A DNA stretch of 64,000 bases from Agelas oroides (lineage: Eukaryota > Porifera > Demospongiae > Agelasida > Agelasidae): contig OX422189.1 of assembly GCA_949130485.1 (NCBI GenBank), forward strand, positions 5,719,920-5,783,919, in the 5' to 3' direction. The notes under the pieces are model-generated. The model had not been told where the DNA came from and did no database searches. It saw only the letters and a list, made by a program, of their open reading frames with translations. How positions within the stretch are numbered: the first letter of the stretch is position 1; each line of letters starts with the position of its first letter. Both the position numbers and the translations under genes were made by a program. Positions 35,031-46,155 of this stretch are shown here, in pieces.

Positions 35031-36216
35031 TAGCTTGCAGTTAAGTACTACATTGTTGTTTGATACATAGTCTCGTCCCAACGCTCCTAGCTTCTGACCG
35101 AAAACTGCCTACATGCAGTACCAGAAATGGTGCCCCTACAAGGGGAAAAGAGTGGTTTCTACACCTGTTCGTGCTAACAAGGTCCAGCCAGTGCTGACCA
35201 AGAACACTCTAAGCTAGCCAAGGCAGCTGCCATGTGCATGTGCATGTGCATGGCATGTCTTGAATATACCTGCCCACCTCACCTCTTTCAAAACCTATCT
35301 TCAAAACGGATTGCACCAACTGATAACATGCGGCCAAAGTCAGACGATACCAAAAAGCATCAGTGGTGGTTAAAGGTTTAATGTTCAAAAACAATCAAGC
35401 TATTTTCCCAAGAAGGCCAGCTTTGCAACACATTTTGATTGTCCACTTATTATGCTCTTTTATACATATTTCAGTGAAACAAGTCAATTGTAAATCATTG
35501 TAATAGAGATCCTGTACAACTATTGCTTCACAGCAAATACACGTACAGGATTATACATTTCCCTCTTTCGCTGTCTTTCATTTTAATATATGTTCCTTTC
35601 CTCTATGGTGTAGAGATAGCATAACTATGTATCTAAAATACAACTGATTTTAAATAGTATTCACAACATTGAATAATTCCTTTTACCTGCTTACTTGCTT
35701 GCTTGCATGTGTTTATATGTTTCAGGACTACAATAAGTGAATAAAGTGATCATGAGAGGTGGCACACCCCTCTCTTTAACCTAAACCCTCTCATTATCTA
35801 CTATTGATCATTCCGTCAACAATAGTAAGCTCCCACTACAGGAAATGAACTGCTAAGTATTGAAAAGAGAACTAAAGGAGAACCCCAAGACACAACTATC
35901 TGAAATCCACCATCCCCCATCACAAGCTTGAATGAAAATGCACCCATTTGCAAACTCGATAAAAGCTGGAAGATGGTGTATATATAAATTTTTGTTGCTG
36001 TTGTTTCTAGCTGTCATTAGCTACCATATGTGCACTATTTGTGGTTCAAAATATTTTGTTGTGAGCAGTATATATCTGTGCCTACTTTCAGTACATTAAC
36101 ATATCTCCTAGTTACATAAATGATGTGCTTTCAGCAAAAGTATAAGTGTACAGACTGTACTGTATTCCACAAGTACAAAACATGGAGACAATATAATCAT
36201 GTTCTCCACAGTTATG
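35031..36216. other. Unit 1/unit 2 spacer
   Basis: No gene. 35065-35606 matches 41198-43170 apart from insertions, and 35607-36216 matches 30222-30836. This is the downstream flank of the TM gene copy at 36217. Confidence 0.6.
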
Positions 36217-38297
36217 TTAAAGGTTAGCTCTACGTTGTTGACTGTTCCCACATGGAGGAAAAGTCTCAGTCTCAGTATCTTGAGGACAATGGTCTGAGTT
36301 TCTTTCTTTACCAGCAAGGAGTGGCTTGCACTCTTCTTCACTTCCATATTCCTCAGGGTGTAGGAGTCTGTCTGGTTCTTGTGGCTCCAAGGTTGGATGA
36401 TCTATACGTTTCTTACACATGTGAAGAGCCTTTGTCCATGTCAGCAGTTTGTATGTTACATAAACGATGAAGTATATCAAAGGTACAGTTGAAAGCACAC
36501 CCAAAATTTGAAAGGGAACAGGGGCAATGTATCGTGCATACATGTTACAGAATAGTGCAAAAGCAAAGAGAGCAAACGCAATGGAGTCCCAAACATTAAG
36601 CCAAAAGTTGTCCTTATAAGGGCGAAAAAGAAGAAAAACTAGTGCGGCGATAACCAGGCATACAATTGATACCATCTGTTTGTACATGCTAAATACACTG
36701 CCACCATACATTGTAAGCAGAAGCACTATTCGAAGAACAAGATAAAGTCCTGCAAAGTACCGACAGTCCCTTGTACCATTCGTACCATTCTTGTAGCAAC
36801 CCTGGAAGACATCAGCAAATGCATGTAGTGCAAGCCACCTTCTACCACAGCACCCAAGACACTTTTGAAAGAGTTTGGTTGGATACAGTAAGAGAACAAG
36901 TGCAGGAAAGAAGATAAAGATACAAAGAACAAAGATGGAAAGGAGGGCAAATGGGAGGTGTTTGTCACCAAACCATTCAAGTGATGCATCGTGAAACACC
37001 CTCCTGGGTGTGGTGACTGTGAACTCTAGACTCATTACTTCTGATTATTATTTCCGTTTCCTCCTTCTCATGTCAGATTATGTAATCATCTCTATATATT
37101 GCACGCATGTATATTCTATGCTCAGTCTGTACTTGGTTTCCTTTTGAAACTGTGCTGTTCAAGATGCGTGCCCACTTTGTCACAACACCACACTGGGTGG
37201 GTCAAGTACTCCTCCAGTTGGGACATACAGCTGCGTGTAGCTCAGCAGCTGAAGTGATACGAATAAGATCTTGGAGTAGGAAAGAAGAAGAAATGCAGCA
37301 AATGTATGAACAAGTGAAGCTACTGGGTCCCACTGTCTTCCCCACTTTTGTCTCCACAAACAAACCATGACTTGGCAGTCTCCAGCATGTAACTGCACAC
37401 ATATGTATGCAAAGACAGTTAACAACAAAGGGTAGAAAGCTACAGCATACTCAAGAGCAATGACATGGAGAGGACTAATCTGATCACTAACACAAAATGG
37501 AGGAATGAGATAGCGAAAAAAGTCCAGATTCCAGATACCATATATGGTGCTAATTGTCAACCATATTCCATGGCTAAATGATGTGCTTTCAAAAGTGACC
37601 GACAAATTTATAGTACTGACAATTAACTGACATGCAAATATGTATGCATTCAGTGGTCCAGAAGTAATACGAACTTGGAACATAAGCATGAAGAGGAAAA
37701 GTAAGGTAGTGGGGAAAGTAGCAAGGAACACGTACAATGTCCAACCAAGGCCACTGCTCATGCAGTGAATACATTGCATTGAATAGGAAAAGATGGCAGT
37801 TCCCAGACCCTCCTGGTATTGACTGCACAACACGCCAGTGCGGTTCAGTTCATCACAAAGAAACTGATTCAATTCAGAAACGTTTTGTGGAGGTTTTACA
37901 TAGACCCCATCAACATCACCTGTTTGGTTGACAAAATGACACCCACCGATGAACACCACATTATATAGTCCATGCAGTTTCCTATGAGCAGCAGGGTCTG
38001 TTTTGTATTTGAATCACACAGCACAGTCCTTCCAGGACGGTGTATTGGTTCACCACATTTACAGTGGTTTGAGTTGTTGGTGACAGGAACGAACCATGAT
38101 GGACAGCCATGATTGACTGGTTTTTCCCTGTCCAATTGAACAGCATTTCGTATCATTTCTTGCTGGCCATTAGAGCATTCAAGGCAGCCACAAAGAAAGG
38201 CACCAAACAGCAAGATACTGTTGACGCTCACAGCCATGAACATGGTAAACAACATTGAAACCCAAATTCTTGCTACAATTCTCAGGAGTGAGCCCAC
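36217..38297 (-). pseudogene. TM receptor-like protein, copy 2, broken
   Basis: Three pieces cover the full family length. The N-terminal part (38297-37896) loses frame near 37960, where about ten bases are missing after GNCMDY. The middle part (37959 to about 37200) is open but lacks ten residues of the Cys-rich intracellular loop (30-nt in-frame deletion near 37350). The C-terminal part (about 37010-36217) is open. A 182-bp insertion at 37011-37192 separates the last two. It is closest to copy 1 at the N-terminus and to copy 3 at the C-terminus, which suggests gene conversion or unequal exchange. Confidence 0.85.
37011..37192. mobile_element. 182-bp insertion inside TM copy 2
   Basis: Flanked by CTGGGTG (37004-37010 and 37193-37199). 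Ends are short inverted repeats around TGTGGTG..TGTGA. Intact TM copies show one CTGGGTG and no insert, defining the empty site. Superfamily uncertain; 7-8-bp duplications fit hAT. Confidence 0.7.
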
Positions 38298-39324
38298 GCC
38301 ACACAGGCGGCTCAGAGTGCGCTTTTACACGGAGGTATTTCCGCGATAACAGGAAGTTCAACTCACTTTGCTTGGGTGGGCTACTTGCAGGGGTGGTTGG
38401 CTCGCAGGGGTGGTAGGCTGACTTCATCGAATTGCTGGTGAAAAACGGCCTTGCATACCGAAACGTGTGTTAGATGGACCAATATCACCAGTGGATGTTG
38501 TCCAATGTTGTAGACATTTATATACTAGCAAATAGTGTCTGCACGGAAGGACATCCGTTTATTGTACTGGTATGAGACACAGGTACAGGCTTATTTAGTC
38601 GGCTCCAGCGAGCAGTAGACCACTGTAGTCACGAGCTTGGTGGAAAATTTATATTGCCTATGTAACCTAACTGACTTGTAATAACTTGCTGGCCCATAGA
38701 TGTGTAGTAGTAGTAGTGATTGTAGTCAGCAGTGTGTGTACCTCTTTTCCACCCACACAGTGTAGAACTCTTCTCTATCTCTCAGTGAGTTAGCTGTGTG
38801 AACCGTGTATTATGCCCCTGCCGGGAAACTGGAAAAAAGTATTTTTGATGAAGCAATAAGTAAGTTGGTGACCTTGTTTAGTACTAAGTTCTTGATGCAG
38901 TTATATAGACTGTTACATCAGTTTGTTAGCATTGAGCTTGGGAAAACTTATATCCACTGGCTACTTCCATGGTATTGAAATACTGATCACATCTACTGAA
39001 GTGTCATGTATGGCTTATATAGTCTTATGCATTCTACAACAGCATAATTATATGTAATAGCAAGACATGCACGGATTTAATTTAGCTCCTCATGAATGTA
39101 TAGACTCTATATGCTTTCTAAAAATGAGGCTAGCACTAAATAGACCTCTGTCTGTGAATACTTAAATTATTCACAAAGGAGTGTCAATACATGTAACATA
39201 AATCATGAGAATGGTGTCTGTTTGCTTTGGCCCAAGTGATGTTTCTGGGTGGGAGAAATTCAGAATGCAACAATCAGTACTTTGGTGTTTGGAATTGTAA
39301 CCAATTGGCTCTCTGTCTGCTACA
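38298..39324. other. 5' flank of TM copy 2, shared with copy 1
   Basis: Matches 32772-33800 closely, including GGAGGTATTTCCGCGATAAC about 30-60 bp before the longer start. Likely contains the common promoter; no element can be assigned. Confidence 0.5.
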
Positions 39325-39545
39325 GGTAGTGTACACCTGAAGGAGCCCTTGTCTCTTCCTCTTTGTAGGATTGTTGTCACACTGAAGTGATGGTGTGTTG
39401 CTTTTACCTGGGTTGGTGGTGGCCACTGGAGGGAACATATCTGTGCATTGTAGCTTCTGTGCTGGGATTCTATGACTGGTGCCGGCCAGCCTGATATGTC
39501 TTCAGCAAGCCGTGTTGCATTGATTCAGTTTTCCCTTGAAGAGTG
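39325..39545 (-). pseudogene. Relic of ALMS-gene large exon in unit 2
   Basis: Near copy of 33808-34020, with the same scrambled position relative to exons B and C. Confidence 0.5.
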
Positions 39546-40051
39546 AAAGTGATTACATAAAGTACACAGTTATGCATTTCAAGCAGGATAAAACATACCA
39601 TAACTTTAGCAGGGTAAAGTAACAAACACACCATAAGTAACTTTAGTGTTTAGAACACCTTTAGGAGAAGGCTGGAAGCACATTGAATTGACAAGGAATG
39701 AAAATGATTCAGCGAAACTGAGGAACACATTTATCTATATACTAAGCCAGATCTGTCAGTGAAAGAAATAGGAAAGAATTCATAAAAAAGAAAGAAAAAA
39801 ACATGATTAAGACTCAGTAACACTGATCAGTTTGGCCATTTGTGATGAAACTTCTGTCTTGCCAGATTTATCAATGCTCTTACTTCTTTCTGACATGTGT
39901 TTGCTTTGGACCTGCATTTTTGTGATTACAACAATCTTGAGCTATCACCGAGTCCTATGGATTTTGAATGCCTAAAATCTGTAAGTGGAAACATATTTAC
40001 CCCATTAGCTATAAAGGGTGGAAAATTGTATCTATGTAACTATTTGGGTAC

Positions 40052-40481
40052 CTCCTGGTACTCTCTGACTCTCTCTCTGTTGGTAGCATACACCTTGGCC
40101 CTTGTATCTTCTTCACGTTTCTTGCATACCTCAGGCAGCCGGTTGTAGAATCTAAGGCAAGGATGGACTATGAGAGTAAGTGTCTATTTGCATTAGGACT
40201 TCACACTGCTAGTAAGAAAGATCCTCTTCAACTTTAGCAGCATAAAAGAGCACCCATGTGCAAACTATATAGCTGAATTAATATGATGGTCAACATGCAG
40301 CTACAAGGCTATGAAATAACTATACCTGAAATAATGACTTTTAGTTTAGTCAAACTAAAGCTGAATGATATAAATATCTACAGATAACAAAGTGACTTCT
40401 ATCTTAAATTTCTCTCCTTCATTTCCCGGGCTTTGATCTTCTCTCTCTTCTGAGGTGACAGTACAGGTTTCACTGTGAGAG
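40052..40481 (-). pseudogene. Relic 3' exons of the ALMS-motif gene, unit 2
   Basis: Exon B 40481-40403 and exon C 40151-40052. The donor after exon B is AT instead of GT (TTTAAG|AT), so it could not be spliced normally. Confidence 0.72.
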
Positions 40482-40535
40482 CTGAGTGTGCATAGGAAAC
40501 ACAGTTTGTAGTTTGGATCACCACATTTACAATAG

Positions 40536-41153
40536 CAGGCCCGTAGGCAAGGGGGGTTCGAGGGGGTTCGGTCGAACCCCCCTTTTGGCTCGAAAAGATT
40601 TTATATGCACCGCTTAACTGTGCATTTTAAGTGCCCCACCGTTTGAAGTTGGTCCACTAGCCTCAATGCTATTGAGAATCACCGCCGTCAAAACAAGTCT
40701 GGTTGCAGCTATGCGAGTTTGTTCATGGAGGACCAGCGCGGAACGCTTGCGTAAGCTGTTTACGCCGCTGCGATGAAAGGACGCGCGTAAATACGTGCGT
40801 AAATAAATCGCTATTTCAGGCGCTCGAGAGTTCACCAGTTGTCTTCCAATGATGTCACCCAACCTGCTGCTCTGCCAACCTTAGTACCTTCTCTCTTGGA
40901 AAATTCGAAGTCAGCTTAGCAAACGCCTACGTGGACAGCCAAAGCAATACTCCGCGAACCATCTAGCTACTACGGCTCTGCTTCTGTCCCAAAATAGCCT
41001 CAGAAGCAATCTCAGAGCATCTAATTTCTAAAAATTTTCCTGGGGGAGCATGCCCCCAGACCCCTCTAGTCTTGCATGCTTATGCATGCATACATACACA
41101 TCTGACGTGACACCCATGTAACCCCCCTTTTAAAAATCCTGGCTACGGGCCTG
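40536..41153. mobile_element. hAT-like element, 618 bp, 5-bp target duplication
   Basis: Inverted ends CAGGCCCGTAG and CTACGGGCCTG. Flanking AATAG at 40531-40535 and 41154-41158. The uninterrupted site is visible in units 1 and 4 (AATAG at 35022-35026 and 61811-61815). Contains TTCCTGGGGGAGCATGCCCC as at 6318 and 47290. A 5-bp duplication with CAG ends fits the hAT5 group. No transposase. Confidence 0.85.
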
Positions 41154-41230
41154 AATAGTCTTAGCTTGCAGTTAAGTACTACATTGTTGTTTGATACATA
41201 GTCTCGTCCCAACGCTCCTAGCTTCTGACC

Positions 41231-41412
41231 GAAAACTGCCTACATGCAGTACCAGAAATGGTGCCCCTACAAGGGGAAAAGAGTGGTTTCTACACCTGTT
41301 TGTGTTAGCCCTTTAAACACTGAAAACTGCCTACATGCAGTACCAGAAATGGTGCCCCTACAAGGGGAAAAGAGTGGTTTCTACACCTGTTTGTGTTAGC
41401 CCTTTAAACACT
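41231..41412. repeat. 91-bp tandem duplication
   Basis: GAAAACTGCCTACATGCAG starts at 41231 and again at 41322; each unit ends TTAGCCCTTTAAACACTG. The second unit carries the left end of the next element, so the duplication followed its insertion. Confidence 0.8.
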
Positions 41413-41950
41413 GAATTTTTTTCACTGGAGATTAGTTTTAGCCTAAACATGCCTTTAACGCACCGTATCTCCATTTGTGTCAAAGCTCTGACTCCAAAAC
41501 TGAGCCCAACTCCACTTCCAGCCTTAGCAAGCAGACACGTGACCTTAACCACGCCCCCTCATTAACGAGCATGCAATGGTCGGCACTCTCGATTGGCAGA
41601 CACCCGCTTAGAGCCCAAGAAGCCTTCCCTGCCAGAAATGAACCCCCTGAAGGGTGAGAGTAGCATTTTCTAAGCCTGCTCATGCAGCCAGGCCAACAGT
41701 TGGCCCACCCGGTGCCAACCATGGTCCTTTTGCAGCCAAGCCTAGCAGCTGCCATGTGCACAGCACCCTGCGGGTGACCCCACCCACATCCCCCTGTCCC
41801 ACCTCCCCCTGTCCCACCTCCCCCTGTCCCACCTCCCCCTGTCCCACCCTTTCTGCTGACGCAGAACCTGCGCGCCAGCGCGCAGAGACTATCTTTTCTG
41901 CGCAGTGCGCAGTATGACGTTATCAAAAGTGTACTATAGGGTTTAAAGGG
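41399..41950. mobile_element. TTA-flanked element, 552 bp
   Basis: Ends CCCTTTAAAC and GTTTAAAGGG; TTA at 41396-41398 and 41951-41953, compatible with a Harbinger-type target. Absent from units 1 and 4. Holds a 15-bp minisatellite (CTCCCCCTGTCCCAC, about four units, 41785-41848), which accounts for the long low-complexity frames there. Confidence 0.5.
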
Positions 41951-41970
41951 TTAATTAACAAGGTCCAGCC

Positions 41971-42739
41971 CAGGGGGCCGGGGGTCGGACAAGATCACGT
42001 GCAGGAATTATTGCTGATGTTGCATTTATTTCACTATGGCGTTTGCATAGAGAAAAGAAACACGTAGTCGCATCAAATAGTTGTGTATTTCGAACTGTTT
42101 CGAAGTTGTGTGCGAAGTACAAGCTATATACTGGTAGAAATTTTACTGCGCCCTGCTGCGCCCGGGCGTTATCATGGCTAGTGGGACTGGTGCGAGGAAG
42201 AGACTGGGGGATCAACAACCAGCACTTCTGGAAGTGTAAGCAGCAGCATCAAGCGACTCGGTGATAGTAGCAGCGTTGAAGCTACTGAAGGAATCCCGGC
42301 GACCCCTCCAGAACTTGTCTCGTGTACCGATTTTGACAACTTATCTTCAGCTGTACGTGTAGCCTCGAACCCAGGCTTTCCGTCCCGGATTTCGTCTTGC
42401 AGCTTGGAGATTCAGAGCTGCGAGACAAAAAATTGGGATGGAAAGCCTGGGTTCGAGGCTACTGTAGGTGGTCTCATGCTTACTGTCACACCCAAGTCTA
42501 GGCCTGGACCAAAAAAGGGGTTACTGGCAAAAGGCTGGAAGGCAACACACCATCGTCTCGTTCATCGTCTAGTCTGAATACGAGTCATACAGCGGGCGCG
42601 AAGACTTGGGGGTAAAATACGCAGCAGCTGCCAACCCGGTCGCTCGTGTACTACTAAGTACACGTATTCGCGATCAATTGGAATTTCAAGAATGTAAAAT
42701 TAAATCACGTGCAATTCGAACCTTGTCCGACCCCCCCTG
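41971..42739. mobile_element. hAT-like element, 769 bp, with nested foldback
   Basis: Inverted ends CAGGGGG..GTCGGACAAG and complement, then CACGTG. GGTCCAGCC flanks both sides (41962-41970, 42740-42748); the duplication is 7-9 bp depending on where shared C/G bases are assigned. The empty site is in unit 1 near 35180. Contains the 102-bp element at 42360-42461. Confidence 0.78.
42360..42461. mobile_element. TAGCCTCG foldback-family element, 102 bp
   Basis: TAGCCTCGAACCCAGGCTTTCC ends with complement at the right; flanks CTGTACGTG (42351-42359) and CTGTAGGTG (42462-42470) match at 8 of 9 bases. Confidence 0.82.
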
Positions 42740-42748
42740 GGTCCAGCC

Positions 42749-43768
42749 AGTGCTGACCAAGACCACTCTAAGCTAGCCAAGGCAGCTGCCATGTGCATGT
42801 GCATGTGCATGGCATGTCTTGAATATACCTGCCCACCTCACCTCTTTTGCTACCACAAAACCTATCTTCAAAACGGATTGCACCAACTGATAACATGTGG
42901 CCAAAGTCAGACGATACCAAAAAGCATCAGTGGTGGTTAAAGGGTTAATGTTCAAAAACAATCAAGCTATTTTCCCAAGAAGGCCAGCTTTGCAACACAT
43001 TGATTGTCCACTTATTATGCTCTTTTATACACATTTCAATGAAACAAGTCAATTGTAAATCATTGTAATAGAGATCCTGTACAACTATTGCTTCACAGCA
43101 AATACACGTACAGGATTATACATTTCCCTCTTTCACTGTCTTTCATTTTATTATATGTTCCTTTGCTCTATGGTGTAGAGATAGCATAACTATGTATCTA
43201 AAATACAACTGATTTTAAATAGTATTCACAACATTGAATAATTCCTTTTACCTGCTTACTTGCTTGCTTGCATGTGTTTATATGTTTCAGGACTACAATA
43301 AGTGAATAAAGTGATCATGAGAGGTGGCTCTTTAACCTAAACCCTCCCATTATCTACTACTGATCATTTCTGTTCAACAATAGTAAGCTCCCACTACAGG
43401 AAATGAACTGCTAAGTATTGAAAAGAGAACTAAAGGAGAACCCCAAGACACAACTATCTGAAATCCACCATCCCCCATCACAAGCTTGAATGAAAATGCA
43501 CCCATTTGCAAACTCGATAAAAGCTGGAAGATGGTGTATATATAAATTTTTGTTGCTGTTGTTTCTAGCTGTCATTAGCTACCATATGTGCACTATTTGT
43601 GGTTCAAAATATTTTGTTGTGAGCAGTATATATCTGTGCCTACTTCATTAACATATCTCCTAGTTACATAAATGATGTGCTTTAAGCAAAAGTATAAGTG
43701 TACAGACTGTACTGTATTCCACAAGTACAAAACATGGAGACAATATAATCATGTTCTCCACAGTTATG
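42749..43768. other. Unit 2/unit 3 spacer
   Basis: No gene. Copies 35187-36216 nearly base for base; ends at the stop of TM copy 3. Confidence 0.6.
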
Positions 43769-45646
43769 TTAAAGGTTAGCTCTACGTTGTTGACTGTTCC
43801 CACATGGAGGAAAAGTCTCAGTCTCAGTATCTTGAGGACAATGGTCTGAGTTTCTTTCTTTACCAGCAAGGAGTGGCTTGCACTCTTCTTCACTTCCATA
43901 TTCCTCAGGGTGTAGGAGTCTGTCTGGTTCTTGTGGCTCCAAGGTTGGATGATCTATACGTTTCTTACACATGTGAAGAGCCTTTGTCCATGTCAGCAGT
44001 TTGTATGTTACATAAACAATGAAGTATATCAAAGGTACAGTTGAAAGCACACCCAAAATTTGAAAGGGAACAGGGACAATGTATCGTGCATACATGTTAC
44101 AGAATAGTACAAAAGCAAAGAGAGCAAACGCAATGGAGTCCCAAACATTAAGCCAAAAGTTGTCCTTATAAGGACGAAAAAGAAGAAAAACTAGTGCGGC
44201 GATAACCAGGCATACAATTGATACCATCTGTTTGTACATGCTAAATACACTGCCACCATACATTGTAAGCAGAAGCACTATTCGAAGAACAAGGTAAAGT
44301 CCTGCAAAGTACCGACAGTCCCTTGTACCATTGGTACCATTCTTGTAGCAACCCTGGAAGACATCAGCAAATGCATGTAGTGCAAGCCACCTTCTACCAG
44401 AGCACCCAATACACTTCTGAAAAAGTTTGGTTGGATACAGTAAGAGAACAAGTGCAGGAAAGAAGATAAAGATACAAAGAACAAAGATGGCCAGGAGGGC
44501 AGATGGGAGATGTTTGTTACCAAACCATTCAAGTGATGGATCATGGTACACCCTCCTGGGTGGGGGAAGTACTCCTCCAGTTGGGACATACAGCTGTGTG
44601 TAGCTCAGCAGCTGAAGTGATACGAATAAGATCTTGGAGTAGGAAAGAAGAAGAAATGCAGCAAATGTATGAACAAGTGAAGCTACTGGGTCCCACTGTT
44701 TTCCCCACCTCCGTCTACAACTGCTGAAACACTTACAAAACACTCTCCACAAACAAACCATGACTCGGCAGTCTCTAGCATGTAACTGCACACATATGTA
44801 TGCAAAGACAGTTAACAACAAAGGGTAGAAAGCTACAGCATACTCAAGAGCAATGACATGGAGTGGACTAATCTGATCACTAACACAAAATGGAGGAATG
44901 AGATAGCGGAAAAAGTCCAGATTCCACATACCATATATGGTGCCAAATGTCAACACAAGTACATGAATAAATGATGTGCCTTCAAAGGTGATCGACAAAT
45001 TTACAGCACTGACAATTAACTGACATGTAAATATGTATGCATTCAGTGGTCCAGAAGTAATATGAACTTTGAACATAAGCATGAAGAGGAAAAGTATGGT
45101 AGTGGGGAAGGTTGCAAGAAACACGTACAATGTCCAACCAAGGCCACTGCTCATGCAGTGAAGACATTGCATTGAATAAGAAAAGATGGCAGTTCCCAGA
45201 CCCGCCTGGCATCGGCTACACAATACTCCAGTGCGGTTCAGTTCACCACATACAAACTGACTCAATTCAGAAACATTTTGTGGAGGTTTTACATAGACCT
45301 CATCAACTTCACCTTGTTGGTTGACAAAAGGACATCCACCGATAAAGACCACATCTTTTTCTTCATTATAGTCCATGCAGTTTCCTGTCAGCAGCAGAGT
45401 CTGTTTTGTATTTGGATCACACAACACAGTCCTTCCAGGATGGTGTATCGGTTCACCACATTTGCAGTGGTTTGAGTTATTACTGACAGGAATGAACCAT
45501 GATGGGCAGCCATGATTGATTGGTTTCTCCTCGGCCAACTGGACGGGTTTCCCGTTCATTTCTTGTTGTCCATCAGAATATTCAAAAACGTCGCAGAGTA
45601 AGGCAATAAAAAGCAGAATATTCGTGACGCTCACGGACGCAGACAT
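43769..45646 (-). CDS. ~10-TM receptor-like membrane protein, copy 3 (625 aa)
   Basis: Intact single exon beginning MSASVSVTNILLFIALLC, a signal peptide without the 20-residue extension of copy 1. The ectodomain keeps the same cysteines (GCPSWF, HCKCGEP, NRTGVLCSRC) and all hydrophobic segments. The tail reads EEYGSEEECKPLLAGKERN. The C-terminal third is almost identical to copy 2, pointing to recent exchange. Its upstream flank differs from copies 1 and 2, so it may have another promoter; the array duplication breaks at its 5' end. Confidence 0.85.
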   Translation of the reverse strand: MSASVSVTNILLFIALLCDVFEYSDGQQEMNGKPVQLAEEKPINHGCPSWFIPVSNNSNHCKCGEPIHHPGRTVLCDPNTKQTLLLTGNCMDYNEEKDVVFIGGCPFVNQQGEVDEVYVKPPQNVSELSQFVCGELNRTGVLCSRCQAGLGTAIFSYSMQCLHCMSSGLGWTLYVFLATFPTTILFLFMLMFKVHITSGPLNAYIFTCQLIVSAVNLSITFEGTSFIHVLVLTFGTIYGMWNLDFFRYLIPPFCVSDQISPLHVIALEYAVAFYPLLLTVFAYICVQLHARDCRVMVCLWRVFCKCFSSCRRRWGKQWDPVASLVHTFAAFLLLSYSKILFVSLQLLSYTQLYVPTGGVLPPPRRVYHDPSLEWFGNKHLPSALLAIFVLCIFIFFPALVLLLYPTKLFQKCIGCSGRRWLALHAFADVFQGCYKNGTNGTRDCRYFAGLYLVLRIVLLLTMYGGSVFSMYKQMVSIVCLVIAALVFLLFRPYKDNFWLNVWDSIAFALFAFVLFCNMYARYIVPVPFQILGVLSTVPLIYFIVYVTYKLLTWTKALHMCKKRIDHPTLEPQEPDRLLHPEEYGSEEECKPLLAGKERNSDHCPQDTETETFPPCGNSQQRRANL

Positions 45647-46155
45647 GGTGGGGAGAGTCTGTACACGATTTAGTATGCATGCAATGCGGCTGCATTTTGT
45701 GGAAGTAGCAACGTCCGGTCACGCCCTTTATTTGCTGTGGATAACCGCATCAGATAATGAGTATCCGCAACGTCAATGGTGAGCTGGTAAATTTCCAATA
45801 AAGCAGCTAGCCCAGACAATTGTCTGCTAGCTAAACCATGCAGGCTGTTAGGCTATTATTCAAGCTTAGGAACCAGATATCGCAATACATTTGTAGTAGA
45901 AAAAGGGCTTAATCACCCACACCCTGAGCTCCAGCTGGGAAGTCACCAGCACTGAAGGGTTGACCAGAAAGTGGTCATCTAGTTGAAGGCATGGGGTGAA
46001 CTATATCATATTCCAGTTTACAATAACCTAGCTAGCTACCTCTTGCAAGTGGATGTGTTCACCACATGCAAGCAGACCCAGTATGAGATGTCTTTACCCA
46101 GCATCTGAAGCAATATGTGCGCAGCCACACACTGACAGGCCTATAAGCTGATCTT
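45647..46155. other. 5' flank of TM copy 3, no gene recognised
   Basis: Not shared with the other copies. Contains no frame of interest. Confidence 0.4.

Larger units (their letters stand above)
30222..35606. repeat. Tandem array unit 1
   Basis: Starts GGTGTAGAGATAGCATAAC. The same boundary recurs near 35607 and 43171. Contains the TM gene at 30837-32771, its shared 5' flank, and relic ALMS exons. Unit 1 lacks the insertions found in unit 2, so it serves as the empty-site reference. Confidence 0.85.
35607..43170. repeat. Tandem array unit 2, expanded by insertions
   Basis: Same content as unit 1 but about 2.2 kb longer because of insertions at 37011-37192, 40536-41153, 41231-41950 and 41971-42739. 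All are absent from unit 1 and therefore postdate the duplication. Confidence 0.85.

Noticed and set aside
41480-41926. 148-codon minus frame with glycine/threonine repeats
   Set aside because: Produced by the 15-bp C-rich minisatellite in a transposon-like insert.
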